DNA from: Dyella halodurans
GTDB lineage: Bacteria; Pseudomonadota; Gammaproteobacteria; Xanthomonadales; Rhodanobacteraceae
Assembly: GCF_026283925.1 (NCBI RefSeq)
Contig: NZ_JAPDPF010000004.1
Coordinates: forward strand, 124,001-188,000
Reading direction: 5' to 3'
DNA length: 64,000 nt
Part shown: positions 52,378-63,200 of the stretch, one piece after another
Layout of the letters: each line of letters starts with the position of its first letter
Position numbering within the stretch: position 1 is the stretch's first letter
Notes under the pieces: model-generated
What the model was told of the DNA's origin: nothing
Seen by the model: the letters and a program-made list of their open reading frames with translations, nothing else
Database searches by the model: none
Made by a program: the position numbers and the translations under genes

Positions 52378-53151
52378 TCAATCCGGCGCAAACTGCTCAT
52401 CCAGAATGCGCTGCTCCAGATTGTGCTCGGGGTCGAACAGCAGGCGTACGCCGTGGCCTGCCGATTGGCGAATTTCGACCTCGCGCACGTCGCGCACTTC
52501 GTGGAAATCGGCGGTGGCGCTCACCGGCCGCTTGCCGGGATCGAGAATGCGCAAGGTGACGAGCGTGCGATGCGGCAGGATGGCGCCGCGCCAGCGCCGC
52601 GGCCGGAACGGGCTGATCGGCGTCAGCGCCAGCACATTGGCATCCAGCGGCAGGATGGGACCGTGTGCGGAAAGGTTGTAGGCCGTCGACCCCGCCGGCG
52701 TCGACACCAGGATGCCATCGCACACCAGGGTGGTGAGCTTGACCGTATCGTTGAGCTTCACTTCCAGATGCGCGGCCTGGTTGCTCTGACGCAACAACGA
52801 CACCTCGTTGAACGCCAAGGCATGATGTGTCTGCCCTTCGGCATCGGTGGCGCGCATTTCCAGGGGATAAAGGACGGCAGCGTGCGCACGCTCGATGCGT
52901 GCATCCAGGCCGTCGATCCGATGCTTGTTCATGAGGAAGCCGACGCGCCCCAGCTTCATGCCATAGACCGGCGCCGGCAAGTCGCGATAGGCATGCAGGG
53001 TGCGCAACATGAAGCCGTCGCCACCGAGCGCGACGATCACATCGGCCTGCTCCGGGGCCAGGTCGCCGTAGCGCTCCGTGAGCTTGCGCCGGGCTTGCTG
53101 GGCAACATTGGTACCGCTGGCGACAAAGGCAAAGCGCATAGGGCCGGACAT
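52378..53151 (-). CDS. nadK: NAD kinase
   Basis: 257 residues from the ATG at 53151 (ATG at 53139 is the alternative). Phosphorylates NAD to NADP with ATP. The GGDG motif is at 43-46 (catalytic Asp45), the FNE motif in [10 protein letters not shown], and [23 protein letters not shown] is the second NAD-site signature. A single-domain NAD kinase of normal bacterial length. Downstream lies the fold-back, then the 5'-nucleotidase gene, so an operon acting on nucleotide pools is possible. Confidence 0.96.
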   Translation of the reverse strand: MSGPMRFAFVASGTNVAQQARRKLTERYGDLAPEQADVIVALGGDGFMLRTLHAYRDLPAPVYGMKLGRVGFLMNKHRIDGLDARIERAHAAVLYPLEMRATDAEGQTHHALAFNEVSLLRQSNQAAHLEVKLNDTVKLTTLVCDGILVSTPAGSTAYNLSAHGPILPLDANVLALTPISPFRPRRWRGAILPHRTLVTLRILDPGKRPVSATADFHEVRDVREVEIRQSAGHGVRLLFDPEHNLEQRILDEQFAPD

Positions 53152-53242
53152 CGGTCAGGTAGCGAAGGCCTCAGTTGAGCGTAGATGGACGAAGGGCGCA
53201 AGACCGTTGCCGATCTGCGCCCTTGGTTTCCCAACCACAAAG

Positions 53243-53267
53243 GCCCCGGCGCCCGCCAGGCGCCGGG
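53243..53267 (-). terminator. Intrinsic terminator of the glutamate dehydrogenase gene
   Basis: 9-bp stem cccggcgcc / ggcgccggg with a 5-nt loop; on the minus strand it ends in GGCCTTTGTGG. 10 bp past the gene's stop. Confidence 0.75.
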
Positions 53268-53276
53268 ATCCATGAC

Positions 53277-56200
53277 TTACTGGTTGACCGGCACCTGCGC
53301 CAGCTGGGCCAGGCGACGGACCGCGACCGAAGCGATCGGGTAGTCCGCGTTCTGGGTGAGGATCTCCGCCAGCATGTTGCGCGTGTACTTCAGCGTGGCA
53401 TCGTCACGCTGCAGCCATGCCTGCACCGGCGAGATGTCCTTGGAGCCGCCGGTCAGCGACAGCACCTGCAGGACCAGGGCGCGGTGCTGGTGGTTGAGCT
53501 CGTCCAGCAGCGAACCGCGTGCCTGGGCGTGCCAGGCACCCTCGACCGGCAGCGCCTCGATCTGGCTGCGCAGCCATTCCAGGTCGAGCGATTCGCCCAG
53601 CTCATAGAACACGCTGGCCACCTTGTCGATCGGCTGACCGCTCTGCTGCGCGACTTCCACGATGTCCAGCATGGCGCGCAGCTCGGGGATGCGCGCCAGG
53701 CGCAGGGCCAGTTCCGACGTCAGGCCGAGGCCTTCCCACTTTTCCTGGCTGGTGGCGAAGTCGGCCTTGCCAGTGTCGGTGAGCGCCGCAGGCAAGGCGG
53801 CGTGCAAGGCCGACACGCCGTTCTGGTAACGCTCGACATTGGCGTTGATGTCCAGCGTGCCGCCCGGGCGGTTCAGCAGCCAACGGGTCATGTGACGCAG
53901 CAGCGACCAGATCTGCAGGATGGCGTCGATCTGGGTGTTCTCGGCCACCTTGCCGTCCAGTGCCTCGACCTCCGACCACAACGAACGGGCGCCGAGAATC
54001 TCGCGCGCCGCCGTGTAGGCCTTGGAAATCGCCGCCGGACCCTGGCCGGTATCTTCCTGCATGCGCATCATGAAGGTGGCGCCCATGCGGTTGATCGTCG
54101 AGTTGGTCACCGCGGTGGCGATGATCTCGCGCTTCAGGCGATGGCGCTGCATGTGCTCGGCGTACTTGGTGTGCAACGGCTCGGGGAAGTAGCGCACCAG
54201 CTCCTTCGACAGGTACGGATCTTCCGGCACGTCGGAGTCCAGCAACTGCTGGAACAGCTTGAGCTTGTCGTACGACAGCAGCACCGACAGTTCCGGGCGC
54301 GTCATGCCGATGCCGCGCGTCTTGCGCTCGACCAGCTCCGCTTCGCTCGGCAGGTTCTCCACCTGGCGATCGAGCAGGCCTTCGCTCTCCAGCATGCGGA
54401 TGAAGTGCGCCATCGAGCCGATGCGCGCCACCGACTGATGCTCCATCAACGTGATGGCCTGGTTCTGGCGATAGTTGTCCCACAGCACCAGCTCGCCGAC
54501 TTCATCGGTCATCGCGGCCAGCTGCTTGTTGCGAGCGTCATCGGTCAACTCACCACGCTGCACGGCATCGTTCAGCAGGATCTTGATGTTCACCTCATGA
54601 TCGGAGGTGTCCACGCCGGCGGAGTTGTCGATGAAGTCGGTATTCAGCAGCACGCCATGCTGGGCAGCCTCGATGCGTCCCTTCTGGGTGAAGCCCAGGT
54701 TGCCGCCCTCGCCTACCACCTTGCAGCGCAGCTCGCCGCCATTGACGCGCAAGCCGTTGTTGGCGCGATCGCCCACATCGGCATGCGTTTCGTTGCTGGA
54801 CTTCACATAGGTGCCGATGCCGCCGTTCCACAGCAGGTCCACCGGCGCCTTCAGGATGGCGCTGAGCAGCTCGTTCGGCGCCAGCTGGGTCACCTCGGCC
54901 TTGAGGCCAAGCACGGCACGCACTTCCGGCGACACCGGAATCGATTTCAGGCTGCGCGAGTAGACGCCGCCACCGGCGGAGATCAACGACTTGTCGTAGT
55001 CCTCCCAGCTCGAGCGCGGCAGCTTGAACATGCGCTCGCGCTCGACGAACGAACGCTCCGTATCCGGATTCGGGTCGAAGAAGATGTGGCGATGGTCGAA
55101 CGCCACCAGCAGGCGGATATGGCGCGACAGCAGCATGCCATTGCCGAACACGTCGCCCGACATGTCGCCGATGCCGACGCAGGTGAAATCCTCGGTCTGG
55201 GTATTGCGGCCCAGCGCGCGGAAGTGGCGCTTCACCGATTCCCAGGCGCCCTTCGCCGTGATGCCCATGCCCTTGTGGTCGTAGCCGTTCGAACCGCCCG
55301 ACGCGAACGCGTCGCCCAGCCAGAAGCCGTGCTCGATCGAGATCGCATTGGCGATGTCGGAGAACGTGGCCGTGCCCTTGTCGGCAGCCACCACCAGGTA
55401 CGGGTCGTCGGCGTCGTGGCGCACCACGTCGTGCGGCGGCTTGACCTTGCCCTCGACCAGGTTGTCGGTGATGTCGAGCAGGCCATTGATGAACATGCGG
55501 TAGCAGGCAATGCCTTCCGCCAGCTGTGCATCGCGGTCGCCGTTCACCGGCGCACGCTTCACGAAGAAGCCGCCCTTGGAACCGACCGGCACAATGACGG
55601 TGTTCTTCACCATCTGCGCCTTGACCAGGCCCAGCACCTCGGTGCGGAAATCCTCGCGGCGGTCGGACCAGCGCAGGCCGCCACGGGCAACGGCACCAAA
55701 GCGCAGGTGGATGCCTTCCACGCGCGGCGCGCACACAAAGATTTCGCGGTACGGCACCGGCTTTGGCAGTTCCGGCACGCCGTGCGAATCGAACTTGTAG
55801 CTGATGTAGCTGCGGTACGCGCCCTCCCACTGCTGGAAGAAGCTGGTGCGCAGGGTCGCGCGGATCAACGCCATGAAGCTGCGCAGGATGCGATCGTCGT
55901 CCAGGCTGGACACGGTTTCCAGCAAGGTGCCGATCGCCTCTTCCACCACGGTGATCTGCTCGGCGCGCGGCTTGGAAAGCGCACCCACCAGACCATCGAT
56001 CAGGGCCGGATGCGCCGCACGCACGGACTCCGGAATCAGCGCCTGCATTTCGCCGGCCAGCGCCTGGCCCGCCTTGTGCAATTCCGCGGCGGACAGCGAT
56101 TCACGGCGCGGATCGAACTTGGCAAGGAATAGCTCCACCAACAGGCCGGCGATCGCCGGGTAGTGGTTGAAGGCGTCCTCCATGTAGCTCTGCGAGAACG

Positions 56201-58211
56201 CCACGCCCGTCTGCAGCAGGTACTTGCAGTAGCCGCGCAGCATGGCGATCTGGCGCCAGCTCAGCTTGGCGCCAAGCACCAGGCGATTGAAGCCGTCGTT
56301 CTCGGCGTTGCCGCGCCAGATCTGTTCGAAAGCGTCTTCGAACTGGGAACCCACCTGCTCCACACTGAAGGCCAGGCTGCCGGCGGTCTGGACCTCGAAG
56401 TCCTGGATGTACAGCGTGGCGTCACCCACGTGGACGTCGTATAGGTGCTCGGTGAGCACGCGCAGGCCCAGGTTCTCCAACTGCGGCAGCACCTCGGACA
56501 ACGCGATGTCGCCACCGCTGCGGTAGATCTTGAAGCGTAGCTCTTCAGGGCGCGCGACCGGGTGGTAGAACGACATGCGCACTGCGTCATCGCCCTTCAG
56601 CAGCGACAGCTGGCGCACGTCCTCGGCGGCGGCGGCGGGCGCCACGTCTTCGACGTAGCCCGCGGGCATGGCCTTGCCATAACGGTTCGCCAACACCACA
56701 CCGTCTTGGTCGCCGAGCTTGGCCACCAGCGCATCACGCAGGTCGTCCTGCCAGTTGCGCACGATCGCGGCCACGCCCTTCTCCAGCTCGGCCACGTCGA
56801 GTTGCACGTGGTCGCCGATCTTCGGGCGCACCACCACGTGCAGGCGCACCAGGGCGGCCTCGCCCATCAGCACGGAGGAATCCAGGTACTCGCCGCGCAT
56901 GCTGGTGCGCATCAGCGATTCGATGCGCTCGCGCACCGCGGTGTTGAAGCGCTCGCGCGGCACGAACACCGTGCAGGTAATGAAGCGGCCGTAGCGGTCG
57001 TGGCGCACGAACAGGCGCGTGCGCGCACGCTGGCGCAGTTCCAGCACGCCCATCGAGACTCCGTACAGCTCCTCCTCGCTGGCCTGGAACAACTCGTCGC
57101 GTGGCAGCACCTCGAGGATGTGGCGCAGCGCCTTGCCCGAGTGCGAGTCACGCTTGAGGCCCGAGCGCTCCATCACGTACTCGAACTTCTGGCGCACCAG
57201 CGGCACCATCTGCGGACGCGACATGTACGCGCTGGACGTGAACAGCCCCAGGAAACGCTGCTCGGCGATCGGCTTGCCGGCGGCATCGAACTTGAGCACG
57301 CCCACGTAATCCATGTACCCGGAGCGATGCGCGTGCGAACGTGCATTGGTCTTGGTGAGGATGATGGCATCGGTCGAGCCCGACTGCGGAAGGTCGTGCG
57401 CCACCAGGGTGCGCAGCGAGCGCGGAGCCAGCGAGCGCTCGAGCCTGTGCAGGATGCCCATGCCCGACGATTCGTCGGCACGCAGCACTTCCTCGCCATC
57501 GGCCTCGGTCACCACGTATTCGCGATAGCCCAGGAAGGTGAAGTTGTCATCGGCGAGCCAGCGCAGGAATTCCGCGGCCTCCTTGACCGATGCGGCGTCC
57601 AGCGGGAGCTCGCGCGACGGCAGGTCGGCGGCGATGGCCAACGCCTTGTCACGCATCCTCGGCCAGTCGGCCACGGCGATGCGCACGTCCTCCAGCGCGC
57701 CCTCGAGCTTCGCCTTCAGCTGGGCCTGCGCCGCCTCGTCGGCCACGCGGTCCACTTCAAAATGCATCACCGATTCGGGCTGAACGTCCTCGGCGCCGAG
57801 CTTGAGCAGTTTGCCTGCCGCATCGCGCGTCACGTCGACGACCGGATGGATCACCAAGTGAATCTGCAGATGTTCGGCCGCGACCATGGTCACGGTGTCC
57901 ACCAGGAACGGCATGTCGTCCGTCACCACCTGGATATAGCTGCGGCCTTCGTGGCCGGCGCCAGGATTGATCACGCGCACGGAGGCGCGGGCTGGCTGAC
58001 GCTGCTGCATGAAATCGAGCAGGTCCGCGATCAAGGCGGCCCATTCGGTCGTCGTGTGGGTTCGCAGATCGCTATCTGCAATACGCGCAAAGAAAGCGTT
58101 GATAAAAAATTGCGCCTCATCAAGGCGCTGGGTCGGTAGTCCGCTTTTCTTCAGTTCTTCGAAAACAACAGTGGGGAAGGAGCCGTTGCTAGCCGCACGA
58201 ATCGCGTTCAT
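53277..58211 (-). CDS. NAD-specific glutamate dehydrogenase, giant 180-kDa class
   Basis: 1644 residues, the normal size of the L_180 class (GdhB of Pseudomonas, GDH_180 of Streptomyces). Deaminates glutamate to 2-oxoglutarate and ammonia with NAD. A long N-terminal part contains ACT-like regulatory regions (about 40-700). The catalytic core begins near 840 with RGGLRWSDRREDFRTEVLGL, then GSKGGFF (about 875) with the catalytic Lys, and GIGDMSGDVFGNGML near 1012 for NAD binding. A helical C-terminal region (about 1300-1644) is regulatory. Usually allosterically controlled by amino acids such as Arg or Asp. Ends at a strong hairpin. Confidence 0.96.
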   Translation of the reverse strand: MNAIRAASNGSFPTVVFEELKKSGLPTQRLDEAQFFINAFFARIADSDLRTHTTTEWAALIADLLDFMQQRQPARASVRVINPGAGHEGRSYIQVVTDDMPFLVDTVTMVAAEHLQIHLVIHPVVDVTRDAAGKLLKLGAEDVQPESVMHFEVDRVADEAAQAQLKAKLEGALEDVRIAVADWPRMRDKALAIAADLPSRELPLDAASVKEAAEFLRWLADDNFTFLGYREYVVTEADGEEVLRADESSGMGILHRLERSLAPRSLRTLVAHDLPQSGSTDAIILTKTNARSHAHRSGYMDYVGVLKFDAAGKPIAEQRFLGLFTSSAYMSRPQMVPLVRQKFEYVMERSGLKRDSHSGKALRHILEVLPRDELFQASEEELYGVSMGVLELRQRARTRLFVRHDRYGRFITCTVFVPRERFNTAVRERIESLMRTSMRGEYLDSSVLMGEAALVRLHVVVRPKIGDHVQLDVAELEKGVAAIVRNWQDDLRDALVAKLGDQDGVVLANRYGKAMPAGYVEDVAPAAAAEDVRQLSLLKGDDAVRMSFYHPVARPEELRFKIYRSGGDIALSEVLPQLENLGLRVLTEHLYDVHVGDATLYIQDFEVQTAGSLAFSVEQVGSQFEDAFEQIWRGNAENDGFNRLVLGAKLSWRQIAMLRGYCKYLLQTGVAFSQSYMEDAFNHYPAIAGLLVELFLAKFDPRRESLSAAELHKAGQALAGEMQALIPESVRAAHPALIDGLVGALSKPRAEQITVVEEAIGTLLETVSSLDDDRILRSFMALIRATLRTSFFQQWEGAYRSYISYKFDSHGVPELPKPVPYREIFVCAPRVEGIHLRFGAVARGGLRWSDRREDFRTEVLGLVKAQMVKNTVIVPVGSKGGFFVKRAPVNGDRDAQLAEGIACYRMFINGLLDITDNLVEGKVKPPHDVVRHDADDPYLVVAADKGTATFSDIANAISIEHGFWLGDAFASGGSNGYDHKGMGITAKGAWESVKRHFRALGRNTQTEDFTCVGIGDMSGDVFGNGMLLSRHIRLLVAFDHRHIFFDPNPDTERSFVERERMFKLPRSSWEDYDKSLISAGGGVYSRSLKSIPVSPEVRAVLGLKAEVTQLAPNELLSAILKAPVDLLWNGGIGTYVKSSNETHADVGDRANNGLRVNGGELRCKVVGEGGNLGFTQKGRIEAAQHGVLLNTDFIDNSAGVDTSDHEVNIKILLNDAVQRGELTDDARNKQLAAMTDEVGELVLWDNYRQNQAITLMEHQSVARIGSMAHFIRMLESEGLLDRQVENLPSEAELVERKTRGIGMTRPELSVLLSYDKLKLFQQLLDSDVPEDPYLSKELVRYFPEPLHTKYAEHMQRHRLKREIIATAVTNSTINRMGATFMMRMQEDTGQGPAAISKAYTAAREILGARSLWSEVEALDGKVAENTQIDAILQIWSLLRHMTRWLLNRPGGTLDINANVERYQNGVSALHAALPAALTDTGKADFATSQEKWEGLGLTSELALRLARIPELRAMLDIVEVAQQSGQPIDKVASVFYELGESLDLEWLRSQIEALPVEGAWHAQARGSLLDELNHQHRALVLQVLSLTGGSKDISPVQAWLQRDDATLKYTRNMLAEILTQNADYPIASVAVRRLAQLAQVPVNQ

Positions 58212-58811
58212 GGCATCTACTGTTCAGTGGAGACGGAATGAGGCAAAAAAAGCTCTAGAAGAATACGCCTCGCGTCAGACCTTAGCTACCTTTGCAGTGA
58301 GACAACTTCAGCTTGTAGCAGGTCATGACGCTCTCGCAGCAACACCGAAGATGAGTGCGTAACGCGTGCGCGCAAACATGCATGACAGTTTTCACGGCAT
58401 CGCTGCTAGTCGCAAAAAAACCCGTGACTACCGCATGTTGCCGACACTGTCGGCAGCTTTGTGCCGCGTTGCCACTACTGCAATACCTGCGCGTATGTCA
58501 CACCGGTCGATCACGTCGGGTGCACCTCGGCCTGACCTTGCACGCTGCAACGCAACAGAAAAAACGATGCGCGATGCGCACCGTCAGGCTGGCGAATGCC
58601 TCAGCTAGGATCTCCACAGCCCGCACCGGTCGAGAAGATGTCGAAGCGTGGGCACCGGGTCCGAGGCCGACACTGTTCCTTCACGGATGTAGGTCAAAAT
58701 TGACCGCCCGGGTCCGGCGCGGCGAGAACGGCCCTCGGAGCAGGCGTGGCCTGTCACTTTTCTCCCCACGCGGCGGGCTCTTGGCGTCAATCGAGAGGCA
58801 AAGTCAACGGC
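58212..58811. other. Long divergent intergenic stretch
   Basis: About 600 bp with no plausible gene; the open frames on the plus strand are Cys/Arg-rich and unlike any product I know. It should carry the promoter of the glutamate dehydrogenase gene near 58212-58330 (an AT-richer stretch with aaaaaa and tatt). No clear consensus or dyad was identified there. Confidence 0.4.
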
Positions 58812-58840
58812 TCTACAAATTTTAAACTGTACGGTATAGT
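58812..58840 (+). promoter_or_regulatory. Promoter and TetR-type operator of the AcrAB-type operon
   Basis: TCTACA (58812-58817), 17-bp spacer, TATAGT (58835-58840). A 15-bp dyad actgtac-g-gtatagt (58826-58840, one G-T mismatch pair) covers the -10, as expected for repression by an AcrR/TtgR-type regulator. No TetR gene is adjacent in this window. The transcript leader before the ATG would be about 175 nt. Confidence 0.6.
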
Positions 58841-59020
58841 CCACGCCCGCTCACTATGCGTGAGCCGCAGCTTGCGCCCCGATCCCGCCCAGGGCCTCTC
58901 CCCAGGACCAAAGGCACTCGGGGCGGTCGTGCGCTCAACGTAAGCTCACCCCCTTTCGTCGGCGCCCGGAGTGGCGTCGATGTGCTGCATCCCGACCACA
59001 TTAAGAAGAATGGAGCCCAC

Positions 59021-60244
59021 ATGAAGTCCTCGTCATTGCGCACACCCCTGCTGTGCCTTGGCCTGCTCTCACTGGCCGCCTGTGGCAAAGGCAAGGAGCA
59101 AGGTCCGCCGCAGATGCCGCCGCCGGAGGTTGGCGTGGTCAAGGTGCAGCCGCAGACCGAGCCCTTGCGCAAGAGCCTCGTGGGCCGTCTTTCCCCCTAT
59201 CGCAGTGGCGACGTGCGCGCCCGCGTGTCCGGCTTGCTGCTCAAGCGCGTCTACGTCGAAGGCAGTGACGTCAAGCAGGGGCAGCTGATGTTTGAGATCG
59301 ACCCGGCGCCCTATCAGGCCGCACTGAACGCGGACCTGGCCAACCTGGCCGCGGCCAAGGCGACCTATGCCAATGCCCATGTCCAGGCCGAGCGTGATCG
59401 TGCCCTGGTACCGAAGGGCTTCGTGTCCAAAGCCCAGCTGGATGCGGACGAAGCCACCGAGCGCAGCTCCGCAGCCGCGGTGCTGCAGGCCGAAGCCGTG
59501 GTGCAGACCGCCCGGGTCAACCTGAGCTATACCAAGATCACTGCCCCGATCGATGGCCGCTCCGGCCAGCAGCAGGTCACCGAAGGCGCCATCGTCGGCA
59601 GCAGCACGGCCGATACCGGTGCCAACGCCACCCTGCTCACCACCGTTGACCAGCTCGATCCGCTTTATGTGAATTTCACCATGAGCGTGGCCGACCTCGA
59701 CCGGCTGCGTCGCGCCCAGAACACCGGCAAGGTGACGTTGTCCGAACAGAACAAGGCCACCGTGGCGGTGACCCTGCCCGACGGCAGCGTCTACGACCAG
59801 CAAGGCACGCTCGATTTCTCCGACACCACGGTCAACCCGTCCACCGGCGCGGTGAACCTGCGCGCGCAGCTGCCGAATCCCAACCGCACCCTGCTCCCGG
59901 GCCAGTACGTCACCATCGACGCCAACCTCGGCGAGCAGCACAACGTGTTCCTGGTACCCCAGGCGGCGCTGCTGCGCGACACGGTCGGTGCCTACACCAT
60001 GGTGGTCGGTGAGGATGGCAAGGTGGTGCGCAAGAACGTCACCGCCAACGACACCAGCGGCAACAACTGGATCGTCACCAACGGTCTGCAGGCAGGCGAT
60101 CAAGTGGTCGTGTCGGGCCTGCAGCGGGTCAAGGAAGGCGCACCGGCGAAGGCAGCGCCGTGGCAGCCCGACCAGGGCGCCCCGGGCGGTGCCGCCAAGC
60201 CGGGCCAGGCCCCGGCTAGCGGCAAGCCGGCCGGCGGGCAGTAA
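59021..60244 (+). CDS. AcrA-like RND efflux periplasmic adaptor lipoprotein
   Basis: 407 residues from the ATG at 59021. Lipobox LAAC puts the lipidated Cys at 21. Standard order: short linker, lipoyl half (LSPYRSGDVRARVSGLLLKR, then LMFEIDPAPYQA), coiled-coil hairpin, second lipoyl half (TKITAPIDGRSGQQQVTEGAIVG), beta-barrel, membrane-proximal domain, then an Ala/Pro/Gly-rich tail. It bridges the RND pump and an outer-membrane channel. Gap of 11 bp to the pump gene. Confidence 0.95.
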   Translation: MKSSSLRTPLLCLGLLSLAACGKGKEQGPPQMPPPEVGVVKVQPQTEPLRKSLVGRLSPYRSGDVRARVSGLLLKRVYVEGSDVKQGQLMFEIDPAPYQAALNADLANLAAAKATYANAHVQAERDRALVPKGFVSKAQLDADEATERSSAAAVLQAEAVVQTARVNLSYTKITAPIDGRSGQQQVTEGAIVGSSTADTGANATLLTTVDQLDPLYVNFTMSVADLDRLRRAQNTGKVTLSEQNKATVAVTLPDGSVYDQQGTLDFSDTTVNPSTGAVNLRAQLPNPNRTLLPGQYVTIDANLGEQHNVFLVPQAALLRDTVGAYTMVVGEDGKVVRKNVTANDTSGNNWIVTNGLQAGDQVVVSGLQRVKEGAPAKAAPWQPDQGAPGGAAKPGQAPASGKPAGGQ

Positions 60245-60255
60245 GGGAGTCGACC

Positions 60256-63200
60256 ATGCCGAGTTTCTTTATTGACCGCCCCATTTTCGCGTGGGTGGTG
60301 GCGATCCTGATCTCCCTGTGCGGCACCATCGCGGTGTTGAACATGGGTATCGAGTCGTATCCGAACATCGCCCCGCCGCAGGTGACGGTCAACGCGACCT
60401 ACCCCGGCGCCAGCGCGGATACCACCGAGAAGACCGTCACCCAGGTGATCGAGCAGCAGCTGACCGGTATCGATCACCTGCTGTACTTCAGCTCCTCGTC
60501 CAGCTCCAGCGGCTCGGCGACGGTGACGCTGACCTTCGAGACCGGCACGGATCCGGACATCGCCCAGGTGCAGGTGCAGAACAAGGTGGCGCTGGCCAGC
60601 CCGCGCCTGCCTGCCGAGGTGAACCTGCAGGGCGTCGTGGTGGCCAAGAGCAACCCCGACTTCCTGATGTTCGTGGCGCTGACGTCGGACAACCCGCGCA
60701 TCGACGGTGACAAGCTCACCGACATCGTGTCCTCGCAGGTACTGGACCAGATTGGCCGTATTCCGGGCGTAGGCAGCACCCGCCAGCTAGGCTCGGAATA
60801 CGCCATGCGCGTCTGGCTCAACCCGGACAAGCTGCAGGGCTACAACCTCTCCGCGACGCAGGTGTTGACCGCGCTGCAGACGCAAAACGTGCAGTTCGCC
60901 GCCGGCTCGCTCGGTTCCGACCCGGCCGTCAACGGCCAGGGCTTCAGCGTCACCGTGTCGGCGGAAGGCCGCTTCGTCACGCCCAGCGAGTTCGAAAACA
61001 TCATCCTGCGCGCCGACAGCGATGGCACCGTGGTCAGGCTTGGCGATGTCGCCCGCATCGACTTCGGGCCGCAGAGCTACGGCTTCGCCGCCACCTGGAA
61101 CAGCACCGCCACCGGTTCGTTCGGCGTGCAGCTGCTGCCTGGCGCAAACGCGCTGGACGTGGCCACCGCCGTTCGCGCCAAGATGGACGAACTGGCCAAG
61201 AGCTTTCCGGAAGGCGTGACCTGGTTTGCGCCGTACGACAGCACCAGCTTCGTGAAGATCTCGATCAAGGAAGTGGTCCACACCCTGATCGAGGCAATCA
61301 TCCTGGTGTTCCTGGTGATGCTGCTGTTCCTGCAGAACTTCCGCGCCACCATCATTCCGACCCTGGTGATTCCGGTCGCCCTGCTGGGTACCTTCCTGGG
61401 CCTGCTGCCGCTGGGCTTTACCATCAACCAGCTGACCCTGTTCGGCATGGTGCTGGCTATCGGCATCGTGGTGGACGACGCGATCGTGGTGATCGAAAAC
61501 GTCGAACGCATCATGAGCGAGGAACACCTGTCGCCCAAGGAGGCGACGCGCAAGGCGATGGGCCAGATCACCGGCGCGGTGGTGGCCATCACCGTGGTGC
61601 TCGCCGCGGTGTTCGTGCCGTCGGCCTTGCAGCCGGGCGCCTCGGGCGTGATCTACAAGCAGTTCGCGCTGACCATCGCGGTATCGATGGGCTTCTCTGC
61701 CTTCCTGGCGCTGTCGTTCACACCGGCGCTTTGCGCGACCATCCTGCAGCCCACGCATACCCAGAAGAAAAACATCATCTACCGCAAGTTCAATGATGTC
61801 TTCGGCTGGGTGACCCAGACGTACACCGGCCACATCGGCAGTGCCGTCAAGCATGCGCCGCGCTGGATGATCGTGTTCGTGCTCATCGTGCTGTTGTGCG
61901 GCGTCCTGTTCACCCGCGTGCCGACCAGCTTCGTGCCTGACGAGGACCAGGGTTATGCGCTGGCCATCGTGACCTTGCCGCCAGGCGCCAGCCTGGAACG
62001 CACCAAGGACGTGAACCGGCAGATCCGCGAGGTGCTCTTGAAGGACGCGGCCGTCGATGGCGTGTTCCAGATCGCGGGCTTCAGCTTCGTCGGCACCGGT
62101 GAGAACACCGGCATGAACTTCATCCGCCTCAAGCCCTGGGGCGAACGCAACTTCAGCGACAAGCAGAAGCAGGCGAAGGCCGCCCATGACGAACAGGTCA
62201 AGGCCGGCAAGGCGACTGAGGTCAATCCGGACATCACCGCCACGGAGTTCATCCAGCAAGCGAACATGAAGTTGCACGGCATCCGCGATGCGCAGATCTT
62301 CGTGGTCAACCTGCCCACCATCCGCGGCCTCAGCCAGTTTGGCGGCATCGACATGTTCCTGCAGGCACGTGCCGGCCAGTCGCGCGATGAACTGACCCAG
62401 GCACGCAATGTCCTGCTGGGCAAGGCTGCACAGAGCCCGGCCCTGGTCGGTGTGCGTCCGAACACGTTGGAAAGCGCCCCGCAGCTGGATTTGAGCGTCG
62501 ATCGCCAGCAGGCGCAGTCGATGGGCCTTTCGGTCAGCGACATCTACAACGCGATCCAGCTGATGCTGGCGCCGGTGTACGTCAACGACTTCTCCTACGG
62601 CGGCCGCGTGAAGCGCGTGATGGTGCAGGCCGATGCACCCTTCCGCATGGGGCCCGAAGCGCTGCAGCACATCTACACGCCCAGCACGCTGGCCACGGCC
62701 AGCAGCTCGCCTACCGTCAACAACATGATTCCCCTGGCAAGCGTGGTGCACACCAAGTGGGACCTGGCCGCACCGGCGCTGACCCGCTACAACGGCTATT
62801 CCGCGGTGGAAATCGTCGGTAACGAGGGGCCGGGGTACTCCACCGGCCAGGCCATGGGCGTGGTTGAGGGCATCATCAACGACAGTCTGCCCAAGGGCTT
62901 CGGCTACGACTGGACCGGTCAGTCCTACCAGGAAATCCTGGCGGGCAACTCGGCCACGCTGTTGCTGGTGCTATCCATCTTCATCGTGTTCCTGTGCCTG
63001 GCGGCGTTGTACGAGAGCTGGTCGATTCCGGTGTCGGTGCTGCTGGTGGTGCCGCTGGGTGTGCTCGGCGTAGTGGTGTTCACCATGCTGCGCGGCCTGT
63101 CCAACGACATCTTCTTCAAGATCGGCATGATCACGGTGATCGGCCTTGCCGCGAAGAACGCGATCCTGATCGTGGAGTTCGCGGTCGAGCAACAGCAGGA

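Noticed and set aside
53175..56132. A 985-residue plus-strand frame opposite the glutamate dehydrogenase gene
   Set aside because: Shadow of a very long high-GC gene; low-complexity His/Ala/Arg composition, no domain.
58355..58825. A plus-strand frame in the long gap before the AcrAB-type operon
   Set aside because: Cys/Arg-rich translation, no Shine-Dalgarno, overlaps the promoter of the operon.
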